Assembly: GCF_003751225.1 (NCBI RefSeq)
Contig: NZ_RJKE01000001.1
Span: 1,984,001 to 2,048,000, forward strand
Length of the DNA: 64,000 nt
Direction of reading: 5' to 3'
Source: Actinocorallia herbida
Lineage (GTDB): Bacteria; Actinomycetota; Actinomycetes; Streptosporangiales; Streptosporangiaceae
Numbering within the stretch: the first letter of the stretch is position 1; each line of letters opens with the position of its first letter. The translations under genes and the position numbers were made by a program. The notes beneath the pieces are model-generated. The model was not told the DNA's origin and searched no databases. It worked only from the letters and a program-made list of their open reading frames with translations. Positions 33,504-42,673 of this stretch are shown piece by piece.

Positions 33504-34489
33504 ACCTCATCGCGGACTTCCTCAACAGCGGCATCCGGATGACCACCCCGATCCTCTTCGCGGCGATCGCGTCCCTGATCTCCGCCCGGGCCGGCATCCT
33601 CAACCTCGCCATCGAGTCCAAGGTCCTCGCCGGAGCGTTCGTCGGGATCCTGGCGGCCGCCGCCTTCGGCAACGGCTGGGCCGGCGTCGCCGCCGCGGCG
33701 CTGACCGGGGCCGTCCTCGGCCTGCTCATGGCGGTCGCGCATCGCATCGGCGTCGACCTCGTGGTGCTCGCGATCGGGCTGAACATCCTGGTCCTGCAAC
33801 TGACCGTGTACCTGATGCGCTCCTATCTGGGCGGTGTGGGCACCTACGCGCCGGAGATCGACCGGCTGCCGGAGGTGGGCATCCCGCTCTTGTCCGACCT
33901 GCCCTTCCTCGACCACCTGACGGCCCGGCTCAACCTGCTCGTCTATCTGTCCCTCGCCACCGCGATCGCGGTCGCCCTCTACTTCCGCACCCGCGGCGGC
34001 CGCCATCTCCTGGCCGTCGGTGAGGCGCCGCTCTCCGCGGCGGCCTCCGGGATCCCGGTCGCGCGCACGCAACTGCTCGCCCTGGTCGCGGCGGGCGCCG
34101 TCGCGGGCATCGGCGGCGCGTTCCTCTCGATCGGCGACGTCGGCCTGTTCACCCGCAACATGAGCGCCGACCGCGGCTGGATCGGCATCACCGCGGCGCT
34201 GCTCGCGCTCAACCGGCCCGCCCTGGTCGTGCCCGCCGCCGGGATCTTCGGCTTCGCCTCGGCCGCGAGCATCCGGCTCCAGACGCTCGACGTGCCCTCG
34301 AACCTGACCCAGTTCCTGCCCCAGGGCGCCGCGTTCGTCGCCCTCGTCCTGGTCGGCGTGCACGGCAGGCTGCGCGGCAACGTGGCCCGGCTGTGGCGCG
34401 CCAGCACCACCCTCTCGCTCCGTTCCCGTCCCGCTCCCTCATCCCCCGCACCAGAGAGCTCCACCAAGACCCCCCAGGAGATCCCATGA
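33500..34489 (+). CDS. ABC transporter permease 2 (nucleoside/simple-sugar, NupQ type)
   Basis: The protein has 329 residues, hydrophobic throughout. ISARAGILNLAIESKVLAGA matches the conserved GxxNxxxEG region, here NLAIES, and HLLAVGEAPLSAAASGI is the coupling helix. The ATG at 33500 overlaps the stop of permease 1. The tail is Ser/Pro-rich. It pairs with permease 1 and the ATPase at 35618. Confidence 0.9.
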   Translation: MNLIADFLNSGIRMTTPILFAAIASLISARAGILNLAIESKVLAGAFVGILAAAAFGNGWAGVAAAALTGAVLGLLMAVAHRIGVDLVVLAIGLNILVLQLTVYLMRSYLGGVGTYAPEIDRLPEVGIPLLSDLPFLDHLTARLNLLVYLSLATAIAVALYFRTRGGRHLLAVGEAPLSAAASGIPVARTQLLALVAAGAVAGIGGAFLSIGDVGLFTRNMSADRGWIGITAALLALNRPALVVPAAGIFGFASAASIRLQTLDVPSNLTQFLPQGAAFVALVLVGVHGRLRGNVARLWRASTTLSLRSRPAPSSPAPESSTKTPQEIP

Positions 34490-35574
34490 CCAGATCGCGC
34501 AGCACCGGAACCCTCCTCCGGACGGCCGCCGTCACCGCCGCGCTGACGCTCGCGGCGGCCTGCTCGGGAGGCGGCGACGACCCCGCCGCTCCCGACGCGT
34601 TCAGCTACTCCCTCATCACGCCCGGCGCCGCCGGAGACGGCGGGTTCATCGACTCGGCGATCCTCGGCACCAAGAAGGCGGAGAAGGACCTCGGCGTGAC
34701 CGGCCGGGTCGTCGAGGCCGAGTCCGTCGCGCAGCAGGAGGGCGTGATCCGCTCGACCGTCGCGACCCACCCCGACGTCATCATCGCGCCGGGGCTCGAT
34801 CCCGAGTCCCTGCTCGCGGTGGCCGGGGAGAACCCCGGGCAGCTCTTCGGCGTGCCGAGCGACATCTTCGCCGACAAGCTGCCCGACAACGTCTCGGCGT
34901 TCTCCATCAACGTGCACGAGTCGAGCTTCCTGGGCGGCTACGTCGCCGGGAGCATGACCGAGACCAAGAAGGTCGGCGCCGTCCTCGGCATCGACAACCC
35001 CGGGCTCAACCAGTTCTTCTACGGCTACAAGCAGGGCGTGCTCGCCGCGTGCCCCGACTGCACCGTGACGCCGAGCTACCTCAACGGCGAGTTCAGCGAC
35101 CCGTCCGTCGGCCAGGAGGCGGCGCTCTCGCTCTTCCAGGGCGGCAACGACATCGTCTACGCGGTCGCCGGACTCAGCGGCCAGGGCGTGTTCACCGCCG
35201 CGAAGCAGGAGGGCAAGTACGCCATCGGCGTCGACTCGAACCAGGACGGCGACGCGCCGGGCACCGTCATCGTGTCGGTCATGAAGCGCGTCGACCAGAC
35301 GACCTTCCAGCTCATCGAGGCCGCCAAGAACGGCTCGTTCAAGGCGGGCTTCGTGCAGGCGGGCCTCGCCGACGAGGTCACCGGCCTGTCGTGGGCCGAC
35401 GGGTCGACCGTCTTCGCCGACAAGGGCCCCGCCGCGATGGCCGGGAAGGTCGCCGGGGTGACCGAGAAGGTCACCGGGCTCAAGGAGCAGATCCTCAAGG
35501 GCGAGATCAAGGTCTGCGACGCGCTCAACGAGCCGGCTTCCGCGGCCTGCGCCGACCTCGGCCTGAAGTCCTGA
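34486..35574 (+). CDS. BMP-family substrate-binding lipoprotein
   Basis: The product has 362 residues from ATG 34486, which overlaps the permease stop. LTLAAACSGGG is the lipobox. The mature protein is a BmpA/Med-type type I binding protein (LITPGAAGDGGFIDSAILG, then DVIIAPGLDPESLLAVA, SSFLGGYVAGSMTETKKVG and VGAVLGIDNPG). Such proteins bind purine or pyrimidine nucleosides, or related compounds. Two Cys in CPDC (about 184-187) and two near the end may form disulfides. It defines the transporter as BMP type. Confidence 0.9.
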   Translation: MTRSRSTGTLLRTAAVTAALTLAAACSGGGDDPAAPDAFSYSLITPGAAGDGGFIDSAILGTKKAEKDLGVTGRVVEAESVAQQEGVIRSTVATHPDVIIAPGLDPESLLAVAGENPGQLFGVPSDIFADKLPDNVSAFSINVHESSFLGGYVAGSMTETKKVGAVLGIDNPGLNQFFYGYKQGVLAACPDCTVTPSYLNGEFSDPSVGQEAALSLFQGGNDIVYAVAGLSGQGVFTAAKQEGKYAIGVDSNQDGDAPGTVIVSVMKRVDQTTFQLIEAAKNGSFKAGFVQAGLADEVTGLSWADGSTVFADKGPAAMAGKVAGVTEKVTGLKEQILKGEIKVCDALNEPASAACADLGLKS

Positions 35575-35617
35575 CCGCACGAGACCGCATCCGATGCCGA
35601 CCACGGGGAGCCCGCCC

Positions 35618-37144
35618 ATGACCGCGCCGCCGCGCCTGGAGCTGCGGAGCCTGCGCAAGTACTTCGCGACGTCGAAGGTCCTCGCCGTCGACGGGGTGTC
35701 GCTGGCCGTCGCGCCGGGAGAGGTCGTCGCCCTCATCGGCGAGAACGGGACCGGCAAGACCACCCTGATGAACCTGGTGTTCGGGGTGCACCAGCCCGAC
35801 GCCGGCGAGATCCGGGTGGACGGGCGGCCGGTGCGGATCAGCGGCCCGCAGGCGGCGATCGAGCACGGGGTGGCGATGGTGCACCAGCACTTCGAGCTGG
35901 TGCCCGGCTTCACCGTCGCGCAGAACGTGCTCCTCGGGCGGGAGCCGACCCGGCGGGGCCGCTACGACGACGCCGAGGCCGAGCGGCGGGTCACGGAGCT
36001 GATGGCGCGCTCCGGGCTCGTCCTCGACCCCCGGCGCCGGGTGCGCGACCTGCCGGTGGCCGCGCAGCAGCGGGTCGAGATCCTCAAGGCGCTCGCCCGC
36101 GACGCCCGGGTGCTGATCCTCGACGAGCCGACCGCCGTCCTGACCCCGCAGGAGGCCGACGAGCTGATCGTCCTCGTGCGGGGGCTGGCGGCGGCCGGCC
36201 GGTCGGTCGTGTTCATCTCGCACAAGCTCCCCGAGGTCCAGGAGGTCGCCGACCGCGTCGTGGTCATGCGGCGCGGCAGGATCGTCGGCGAGGTCGGCCG
36301 CGGCGGCGCGGACGACGCGGCGCTCGCCCGGCTGATGGTCGGCCGGGACGTCCCGGTGACGGGCTCGTACGCGACCGCGCCGGCGGGCCCGGAGCTGCTC
36401 CGGGTGGAGGGCGCCGCGGTGCCGCCCACGCTGGAGGGCGGCAGCGGGCTGCGCGGCGTCGACCTGGCGCTGCGCTCCGGCGAGATCCTCGGCATCGCCG
36501 GGGTCGGCGGGAACGGCCAGGACGAGCTCATCGACGCGGTCACCGGACTCGGTCGCCTCGAAGGCGGCAGCGTCGCCGTCGACGGCGTCGACATCACCCG
36601 CGCCACCCCCGCCGAGACGCGGCGGCGCGGCATCGCGCACATCGCCGCCGACCGCATGCGCGTCGGACTCAATCTCGAAGCCACCCTGGAGGAGAACGCC
36701 GTGTCCACCGCGTTCCGGACCCGCAGGTTCAGCCGGGCCGGACTGATCAGACGACGGGCGCGACGACGCTTCGCCGCGGCGCTCATCGCCGACTACGAGG
36801 TGCGCGGCGCGGCCCCCGCCCGGCCGGTGCGCTCGCTGTCCGGCGGCAACCTCCAGAAGATCGTCATCGGCCGCGAGCTGTCCGGGAACCCTCGCGTGGT
36901 GCTGGCCAACCAGCCCACCCGGGGGCTCGACGTGGGCAGCATCGAGTTCGTGCACGGCGCCCTGTCCCGGGCCCGCGCGCAAGGGGCGGGGGTCCTGCTG
37001 GTCTCCGCCGAGCTGGACGAGGTCATGGCGCTGTCCGACCGGATCGCCGTGATGTACGACGGGCGGCTGATCGGGCCGTTCGACCGGGCCGACGTCGACC
37101 GGGAACGCCTCGGCCGGCTGATGGCCGGCGTGGAGGGGGAGTGA
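35618..37144 (+). CDS. ABC transporter ATP-binding protein, two NBDs (NupO type)
   Basis: The protein has 508 residues with two ATPase halves. The first has GENGTGKTTL, DLPVAAQQRVEILKALA (signature degenerate, as in sugar/nucleoside importers) and VLILDEPTAVL. The second has GVGGNGQDEL, LSGGNLQKIVIGREL and VVLANQPTRGLD. I chose ATG 35618 because GGGGAG precedes it; an ATG at 35594 has no ribosome site. The type fits RbsA/NupO proteins serving permeases 1 and 2. The last codons run to two bases before the amidohydrolase. Confidence 0.9.
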   Translation: MTAPPRLELRSLRKYFATSKVLAVDGVSLAVAPGEVVALIGENGTGKTTLMNLVFGVHQPDAGEIRVDGRPVRISGPQAAIEHGVAMVHQHFELVPGFTVAQNVLLGREPTRRGRYDDAEAERRVTELMARSGLVLDPRRRVRDLPVAAQQRVEILKALARDARVLILDEPTAVLTPQEADELIVLVRGLAAAGRSVVFISHKLPEVQEVADRVVVMRRGRIVGEVGRGGADDAALARLMVGRDVPVTGSYATAPAGPELLRVEGAAVPPTLEGGSGLRGVDLALRSGEILGIAGVGGNGQDELIDAVTGLGRLEGGSVAVDGVDITRATPAETRRRGIAHIAADRMRVGLNLEATLEENAVSTAFRTRRFSRAGLIRRRARRRFAAALIADYEVRGAAPARPVRSLSGGNLQKIVIGRELSGNPRVVLANQPTRGLDVGSIEFVHGALSRARAQGAGVLLVSAELDEVMALSDRIAVMYDGRLIGPFDRADVDRERLGRLMAGVEGE

Positions 37145-37145
37145 C

Positions 37146-38486
37146 ATGGCGGAACTGATCGTCGCCGACCACGTGTTCGTCAACGACGGGGAAGGCACCG
37201 TGCTGTCTCCCGGGGCCGTCGAGGTCGCGGACGGCCGGATCCTCTCGGCGGGCGCCGTCACCGGACCCCGTCCGAGCGGGCAGGGGGTCACCGATCTCGG
37301 CGCCCGGGTCGTCCTGCCCGGCCTGGTGAACGCGCACGCGCACACCCCGATGTCGCTGATGCGGGGGACCGCGGAAGGGCACTCGCTGCTGTCGATGGAG
37401 GGGTTCCTGACCGTCCTCCGCAGCAGGGAGGAGCACCTGACGCCCGACCTGGTGCCCGCGTCCGTCGCGGTCTCGTGCGGCGACATGATCCGGCACGGCA
37501 CCACCGCCTTCGCCGACCAGTACTTCTACGCCGACGAGATCGCGCCGACCGTCGAGCGGTCCGGGCTCCGGGCCAGGATCGCCTGGGGCATCGTGGAACT
37601 CGGCGACGACACGGCGCGCGCCAGGGAACTCGCCGCCGCGACGCGCTTCGCCGAGAGCCTCCCCCCGGGGGGCCGGGTGTCGGCGTGGGTGGGCCCGCAC
37701 GCCTACTTCGTCGACAACACCCCGGAGGCGATGGCCGCAGAACTCGCGCTGGCCCGCCGCCTGGACGCGGGCCTCCACGTCCACTTCGCCACCTCCGGCG
37801 AGGAGGAGAAGTGGTGCCATGAGCACTACGGACGCTCCGCGCTCGAGGTGCTGCGGGACCTGGGGATGCTGGACGTCCCGACGATCCTCGCGCACTGCAC
37901 CACGGTGCCCGTCGACCAGCTTCCGCTGCTCGCCGGGACGCGCGCGGCGATGACCGTGATCCCGAGCGTCGCGATGATGAGCGGGGTGCCCGCCGCGCCC
38001 GTCAGGGCCGCGCTGGACCACGGCGTGCTCGTCGCGCTCGGCTCGGACAACGTCTGCAACAACACCAACACCGACCTCTTCGAGGAGATGCGGACCCTGG
38101 GGAAGCTCGCGGCGTTCACCTCGCGCGTGCCCGACCAGGTGACCTCGCGGGAGATCCTGGAGATCGCCACCGTCGGCGGCCACCGGGCCCTCGCGGGCGG
38201 CCCGGACGACGGACGGCTCGTCGCCGGGGCCGTCGCCGACCTGATCGCGGTCCCCGTCACCGAGATCGCCCGCGGCCCGGTGGGCGCCCAGTCGCTGGAG
38301 GCCGCGCTGGTCTACGGCACCTCCGGCGCGTCGGTGACGCACTCGATGGCCGACGGGGCGTGGCTGATGGCCGACCGGGCCGTGCGCACCCTCGATCTCG
38401 CGGCGGCGGCGCGGCGGCAGCAGGCCGACTACGACATCCTCTCGTCCAGGATGCACGCCCGAGGGACGAGGGAGACCAGCACATGA
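37146..38486 (+). CDS. Amidohydrolase of the Trz/Atz/SAH-deaminase group
   Basis: The product has 446 residues. The metal ligands are in place: NAHAHT, HVHFATSGEE with His then Glu, ILAHCTTV and GSDNVCNN with the final Asp. VVLPGLVNAHAHTPMSL is typical of adenosine/MTA/SAH and chlorohydrolase relatives that deaminate purine rings. Beside a nucleoside-type importer, it probably removes an amino group from the imported base or nucleoside. The substrate is unknown. Confidence 0.88.
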   Translation: MAELIVADHVFVNDGEGTVLSPGAVEVADGRILSAGAVTGPRPSGQGVTDLGARVVLPGLVNAHAHTPMSLMRGTAEGHSLLSMEGFLTVLRSREEHLTPDLVPASVAVSCGDMIRHGTTAFADQYFYADEIAPTVERSGLRARIAWGIVELGDDTARARELAAATRFAESLPPGGRVSAWVGPHAYFVDNTPEAMAAELALARRLDAGLHVHFATSGEEEKWCHEHYGRSALEVLRDLGMLDVPTILAHCTTVPVDQLPLLAGTRAAMTVIPSVAMMSGVPAAPVRAALDHGVLVALGSDNVCNNTNTDLFEEMRTLGKLAAFTSRVPDQVTSREILEIATVGGHRALAGGPDDGRLVAGAVADLIAVPVTEIARGPVGAQSLEAALVYGTSGASVTHSMADGAWLMADRAVRTLDLAAAARRQQADYDILSSRMHARGTRETST

Positions 38487-39283
38487 ACGCGCAGGACCGC
38501 CGCAAACTCATCGAGCAGCAGGTGATCCGCACCGGCGAGGTCCAGTTCAGCGTCCTCGCCGAGGAGTTCGACGTCTCGGAGATGACGGTGCGCCGCGACA
38601 TCGACGCGCTCGAACGGCAGGGCGTCGTCCGGCGGGTCTCCGGCGGCGCGATCCCCGTCTCGGCGACGGCCTTCGAACCCTCCTACGGCCTGCGCGCCGA
38701 CCTCGCCGCCGACAGCAAGGACGACATCGCGACCGCGATCGCGAGCCTGCTGAGTCCCGGCGAGACCGTCGTGCTCGACAGCGGGAGCACCGTGGCCAGG
38801 GTCGCCCAGGCCATCCGGGGCCGGGGCCTCGGGCTCACCGTGATCACGCCGAGCCTCCCCGTCGCGACCGCGCTCGCCGACGAACCGGACACCCAGGTCA
38901 TCCTGACCGGCGGCACCGTCCGTCCCGGCGAGCTCAGTCTCATCGGCCACGACGCCGAGCGGACCTTCGAACGCTTCAACTGCGACACCTTCGTGATCGG
39001 GGTGGCCGGCGTCGACGCCGACAAGGGCCTCACCGAGTACCACCCGGGCGAGGCCAGCGTGAAACGCGCCGCGCTCGCCGCGTCGTCCCGGCTGCTGGTC
39101 GGCGCGGACGCCGCCAAGCTCGGCCGGGTCCATCTGGTCAACATCGCCCCCATCACCGCGGTCGGCGTCCTCGTCACCGACGCCCCGCAGGACCACCCGA
39201 CGGTCAAAGCGGCCCTCGCGGCCGGCGCGGAGGTCGTGCTGACCCCCGCGACCGCCGGCGAACGAACAGGAGACAGCGCATGA
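38483..39283 (+). CDS. DeoR-family transcriptional regulator
   Basis: The protein has 266 residues: an N-terminal DeoR helix-turn-helix (SVLAEEFDVSEMTVRRDIDA, then LERQGVVRRVSGGA) and a C-terminal sugar-phosphate sensor domain (LDSGSTVARVAQAI, VILTGGTVRPGELSLIG, GVAGVDADKGLTEY). DeoR proteins respond to phosphorylated sugars. The FGGY kinase in the same operon could make the inducer. The ATG overlaps the amidohydrolase stop. It probably controls this operon. Confidence 0.9.
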   Translation: MNAQDRRKLIEQQVIRTGEVQFSVLAEEFDVSEMTVRRDIDALERQGVVRRVSGGAIPVSATAFEPSYGLRADLAADSKDDIATAIASLLSPGETVVLDSGSTVARVAQAIRGRGLGLTVITPSLPVATALADEPDTQVILTGGTVRPGELSLIGHDAERTFERFNCDTFVIGVAGVDADKGLTEYHPGEASVKRAALAASSRLLVGADAAKLGRVHLVNIAPITAVGVLVTDAPQDHPTVKAALAAGAEVVLTPATAGERTGDSA

Positions 39284-40080
39284 ACCGTTTCGCGGCGATC
39301 TTTTCCACGGCCGACAAGCCGCTGATCGCGATGGCGCATCTTCCCGCCCTCCCCGGCACCCCCCTGTACGACGCGGGAGCGGGCATCCAGGGCATCATCG
39401 ACCAGGTCGACGCCGATGTGGCCCTGCTCGTCGACGCGGGGTTCGACGCCGTCATGTTCTGCAACGAGAACGACCGGCCGTACGAGCTCGAGGCCGGGCC
39501 CGAGGCGGCGGCGGTGATGGCGCGGGTCGTCACCGAGTGCCGTCCCGCGTCGATCCCCTTCGGCGTCGACTACCTCTGGGACAGCAGGATCGCGCTGGCG
39601 ACCGCGGTCGCGACGGGCGCGCGCTTCATGCGGGAGGTCGTGACGGGGGTGTGGGAGTCCGACATGGGCCTGTGGCACACCAACGCCGCGCACACCCTGC
39701 GCGAGCGCCGCCGCCTCGACCACGAGGACCTCGCGATCTTCATGAACGTGACGCCGGAGTTCGCCTCCCCGATCGGCTCCCGGACCCCCGCCCAGATGGC
39801 GCGTTCGACGGTCGTGTCGAGCCTCGCCGACGTGATCCTCGTGTCCGGGCCGATGGCCGGGGCCGAACCCGCCGCGCAGACCCTGCGGGAGGTGCGCGAG
39901 AGCGTGCCTGACGAGGTCCCCGTGCTGCTCAATACCGGGGCGCGCGAGGAGAACATCGCGGAACTGCTCAAGATCGCCGATGGGTGCGTCGTCGGTTCGT
40001 CACTCAAGGTCGACGGGCACACCTGGAACCCGGTGGACGCCGACCGGGCCCGGCGCTTCGTCGAGGTGGCGCGCGCGTGA
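39280..40080 (+). CDS. BtpA/SgcQ-family TIM-barrel protein
   Basis: The product has 266 residues of the BtpA family: KPLIAMAHLPALPGTPLYD, then VDAGFDAVMFCNENDRPYE, FGVDYLWDS, ADVILVSGPMAGAEP and VPVLLNTGAREENI. The E. coli SgcQ relative sits in a sugar operon, and the plant-type BtpA was linked to photosystem I stability; no firm enzyme activity is known to me. Here it is between a DeoR regulator and a sugar kinase, so a lyase, isomerase or nucleosidase role on an imported compound is likely. The ATG overlaps the deoR-type stop. Confidence 0.85.
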   Translation: MNRFAAIFSTADKPLIAMAHLPALPGTPLYDAGAGIQGIIDQVDADVALLVDAGFDAVMFCNENDRPYELEAGPEAAAVMARVVTECRPASIPFGVDYLWDSRIALATAVATGARFMREVVTGVWESDMGLWHTNAAHTLRERRRLDHEDLAIFMNVTPEFASPIGSRTPAQMARSTVVSSLADVILVSGPMAGAEPAAQTLREVRESVPDEVPVLLNTGAREENIAELLKIADGCVVGSSLKVDGHTWNPVDADRARRFVEVARA

Positions 40081-41549
40081 GCGCGATCGCCTTCGGGATC
40101 GACGTCGGCACGACCGGCGTGAAGGGGGTGGCCCTGGACGTCGAGCGGGGGATCGTCGCCGAGGCGGGCCGCGGCAACGCGCTGGGCTCGCCCCGGCCGG
40201 GCTGGGCCGAGGCCGATCCGGGGCAGTGGTCGGCCAACGTCGCCGACGTCCTCGCCGAGCTCGCGTCGCGGATCGACGTCGCCCGGGTCGTCGGCGTGGC
40301 GACCACCGGCATGGTCCCGGCGGTGGTGTGCCTCGACGCGTCGGGCAGGCCGCTGCGGAAGGCGATCCTCCAGAACGACGCGCGCGCGGTCACCGAGGTC
40401 GCGGAGGTCGGGGAGCTGCTGCGCGACGCCGACGTGCTGCGGCGCACCGGATCGCCGGTGACCCAGCAGTCCGTGGCGCCCACGACCCGCTGGCTGCGGA
40501 CCCACGAACCCGACGTCTGGGACAGGACCGCGACGGTGCTCGGCTCCTACGACGCGGTCCTGACGGGGCTGGGCGCACGCCCCCACGTCGAGCTCAACTG
40601 GGCCATCGAATCGGGGCTCTTCGACCTCGACGGGCGGCCGTTCGGCCCGGCCGTCGCCGCGGGCGGGGTGGGGGACCGCCTTCCCCCGGTGGCGTCCGGC
40701 GGGACCGTCGTGGGGGAGCTGAGCGCCGCCGCCTCCGCGCGGACCGGCCTGCCGCAGGGGATCCCCCTCGTCGTGGGCGGGGCCGACCACGTCCTGTCCG
40801 CCTACGGCGCCGGGCTCACCTCGCCCGGCGACTGGCTGGTGAAGCTCGGCGGCGCGGGCGACATCCTCGCCGTCAGCGCCGAGCCCGTCAGCGACGACCG
40901 CTTCTACCTGGACCGCCACCCCGTCGACGGCCTGTGGCTCCCCAACGGCTGCATGGCCACCAGCGGCAGCCTCGTCCGCTGGGTCCAGGCGCTCCTCGGC
41001 GAAGACGACCTCGCCTCCCTGGACGACGGGGCGAGCCGGCGCGAGGCCGCCTCCCTCCTCTGCCTGCCCTACTTCCTCGGCGAGAAGACCCCGCTCAACG
41101 ACCCCCTCCTCCGCGGCGTCTTCGCCGGCCTCCACCTCGGCCACGATCGACACGACCTGCACCGCGCCGCCCTGGAGGGCATCGCCTTCGGCTTCCGGCA
41201 CAACGCCGACGTCCTGCGCGCCCGCGGCATCGCCCTGACCACCGCCAGCATCACCAACGGCGGCGCCACCTCCGCCCTCTGGAAGCAGATCCACGCCGAC
41301 GTCCTGGGCACCCCCCTCCGCACCCTCCGCGACCACCCCGGCGCCGCCCTCGGCGCCGCCGTGGCCGCCGCCGTCGGCGGGTCCGCCCTCCCCGGCTGGC
41401 AAGCGATCGACGCCTTCGTCAGGCCCGGCCCCGTGATCGACCCGAACCCGGTCCTCACCTCCCGCTACGACGACGCCTACCGCCAGTGGCGCGCCCTGGG
41501 CGAAGCCACCGCCCCCACCATGCGGGCCCTGTCCCGCGGCTCCGGCTGA
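40077..41549 (+). CDS. FGGY-family carbohydrate kinase
   Basis: The protein has 490 residues from GTG 40077 (GTGA overlap). FGIDVGTTGVKGVALD is the phosphate-1 loop, GVATTGMVPAVV follows, then GGADHVLSAYGAGL, KLGGAGDILAVSAEP and ITNGGATSALWKQIHADVLG near the adenosine site. The closest kinds are xylulokinase-like. It phosphorylates a pentose or polyol set free from the imported compound. It is the last gene of the operon that starts at 32361. Confidence 0.9.
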   Translation: MSAIAFGIDVGTTGVKGVALDVERGIVAEAGRGNALGSPRPGWAEADPGQWSANVADVLAELASRIDVARVVGVATTGMVPAVVCLDASGRPLRKAILQNDARAVTEVAEVGELLRDADVLRRTGSPVTQQSVAPTTRWLRTHEPDVWDRTATVLGSYDAVLTGLGARPHVELNWAIESGLFDLDGRPFGPAVAAGGVGDRLPPVASGGTVVGELSAAASARTGLPQGIPLVVGGADHVLSAYGAGLTSPGDWLVKLGGAGDILAVSAEPVSDDRFYLDRHPVDGLWLPNGCMATSGSLVRWVQALLGEDDLASLDDGASRREAASLLCLPYFLGEKTPLNDPLLRGVFAGLHLGHDRHDLHRAALEGIAFGFRHNADVLRARGIALTTASITNGGATSALWKQIHADVLGTPLRTLRDHPGAALGAAVAAAVGGSALPGWQAIDAFVRPGPVIDPNPVLTSRYDDAYRQWRALGEATAPTMRALSRGSG

Positions 41550-41568
41550 CGCGGCGGGGCCGTCCGGG

Positions 41569-42492
41569 TCAGGGCAGGCGGAGGCGGGCGTAGACCGCGC
41601 GGTGGTCGCTGCCGGGCAGGGCGCGGGTGGCGTAGCCGAGGACGGCGACGCGCCGGTCGGCCAGCACGTGGTCGATCACGATGCCGGGGAGCGGGTGGGC
41701 GCGGGCGTGCCAGGTGGCCTCCAGGCCGTCGCCGAGTGCCGCGCTCGCGCTCCGGTACCCGGTGTCCAGCACGCGGCGGAACGTGGCGTGGTCGAAGGTG
41801 GCGTTGAAGTCGCCGACGAGGATCCGGATCCTTCCGTCCGGGGTGGCGGCGGGCACCGTGGCCTGGCTCGCCCGCCAGCACTCCGCCTTCCCCGGATGGA
41901 CCGGCGCGCACGTGTGCACCGCGACCACCTCGACGGGCTCGGCGAACCCCGGCACCGTCACCTCCCCCCGCACCGACCCGCCGGGCGACGGCCCGGGGGA
42001 GACCACCGGATACCGCGAGAACAGCGACGTCCCGTTGGTCCCGTCGAGCCGGTGCGGCAGCACCTCCTGAAGCCCGAGCCGATCGAGCTCCGCCCGGTCC
42101 TCGGTCCAGAGCTCCTGCACCGACAGCACATCCGGCCGCAACTCCCGCACCAGCTCGAGAATCCGCCCTGGCCGCGTCCGCCCATGCAGCGTGTTCACAC
42201 TCAACGCCCGCACCTCCGGCCCGCCGGCCACCGGCTCCCCGTCCCCCACCACCCGGGGCACCACCCCGGCCACCAGCACCAGCGCCGTGACCAGCCCGAC
42301 CGCCGCCGCCTTCCAGCGGCGCAGAACCAGAGCGACGACCGGCACGCCCACCGACACCCCGGCCACATAAGGCGTGAACGACACCAACTGCACCCACCGA
42401 AACCCCAGATCCCACCCGACCACCCACCCGACCGCCCACCCCGCGAACAGCACGACCGACCCCCACACCCCACCACTCACCCAGCGCCGCAC
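41569..42492 (-). CDS. Membrane-anchored endonuclease/exonuclease/phosphatase-family protein
   Basis: The product has 307 residues from GTG 42492 with GGAAGG upstream. Three N-terminal membrane helices (GSVVLFAGWAVGWVVGW, LVSFTPYVAGVSVGVPVVAL, AVGLVTALVLVAGVV) lead to an extracellular EEP domain: LSVNTLHGRT, SVQELWTEDR with the metal Glu, VGDFNATFDH, and GSDHRAVYARLRLP at the end. This layout is common in actinobacteria. It may cleave a phosphodiester in a lipid or extracellular nucleotide. Confidence 0.88.
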   Translation of the reverse strand: MRRWVSGGVWGSVVLFAGWAVGWVVGWDLGFRWVQLVSFTPYVAGVSVGVPVVALVLRRWKAAAVGLVTALVLVAGVVPRVVGDGEPVAGGPEVRALSVNTLHGRTRPGRILELVRELRPDVLSVQELWTEDRAELDRLGLQEVLPHRLDGTNGTSLFSRYPVVSPGPSPGGSVRGEVTVPGFAEPVEVVAVHTCAPVHPGKAECWRASQATVPAATPDGRIRILVGDFNATFDHATFRRVLDTGYRSASAALGDGLEATWHARAHPLPGIVIDHVLADRRVAVLGYATRALPGSDHRAVYARLRLP

Positions 42493-42673
42493 AACAGCCC
42501 CTTCCCACCCCCACGTCCGCCGTTCGCGAGTATGGCACCAAAGATCAACATTTTCCGGAGCGTCGCCCAGAGAATCGCAGGCGGCACCGGACCAGGCCGG
42601 CGCGGAGCGCATGCCATGGACCGTCCGCAAGGGGCGACCGTCTTTCATGTCGGCGCCGTGAGTGCCCCTTCGC

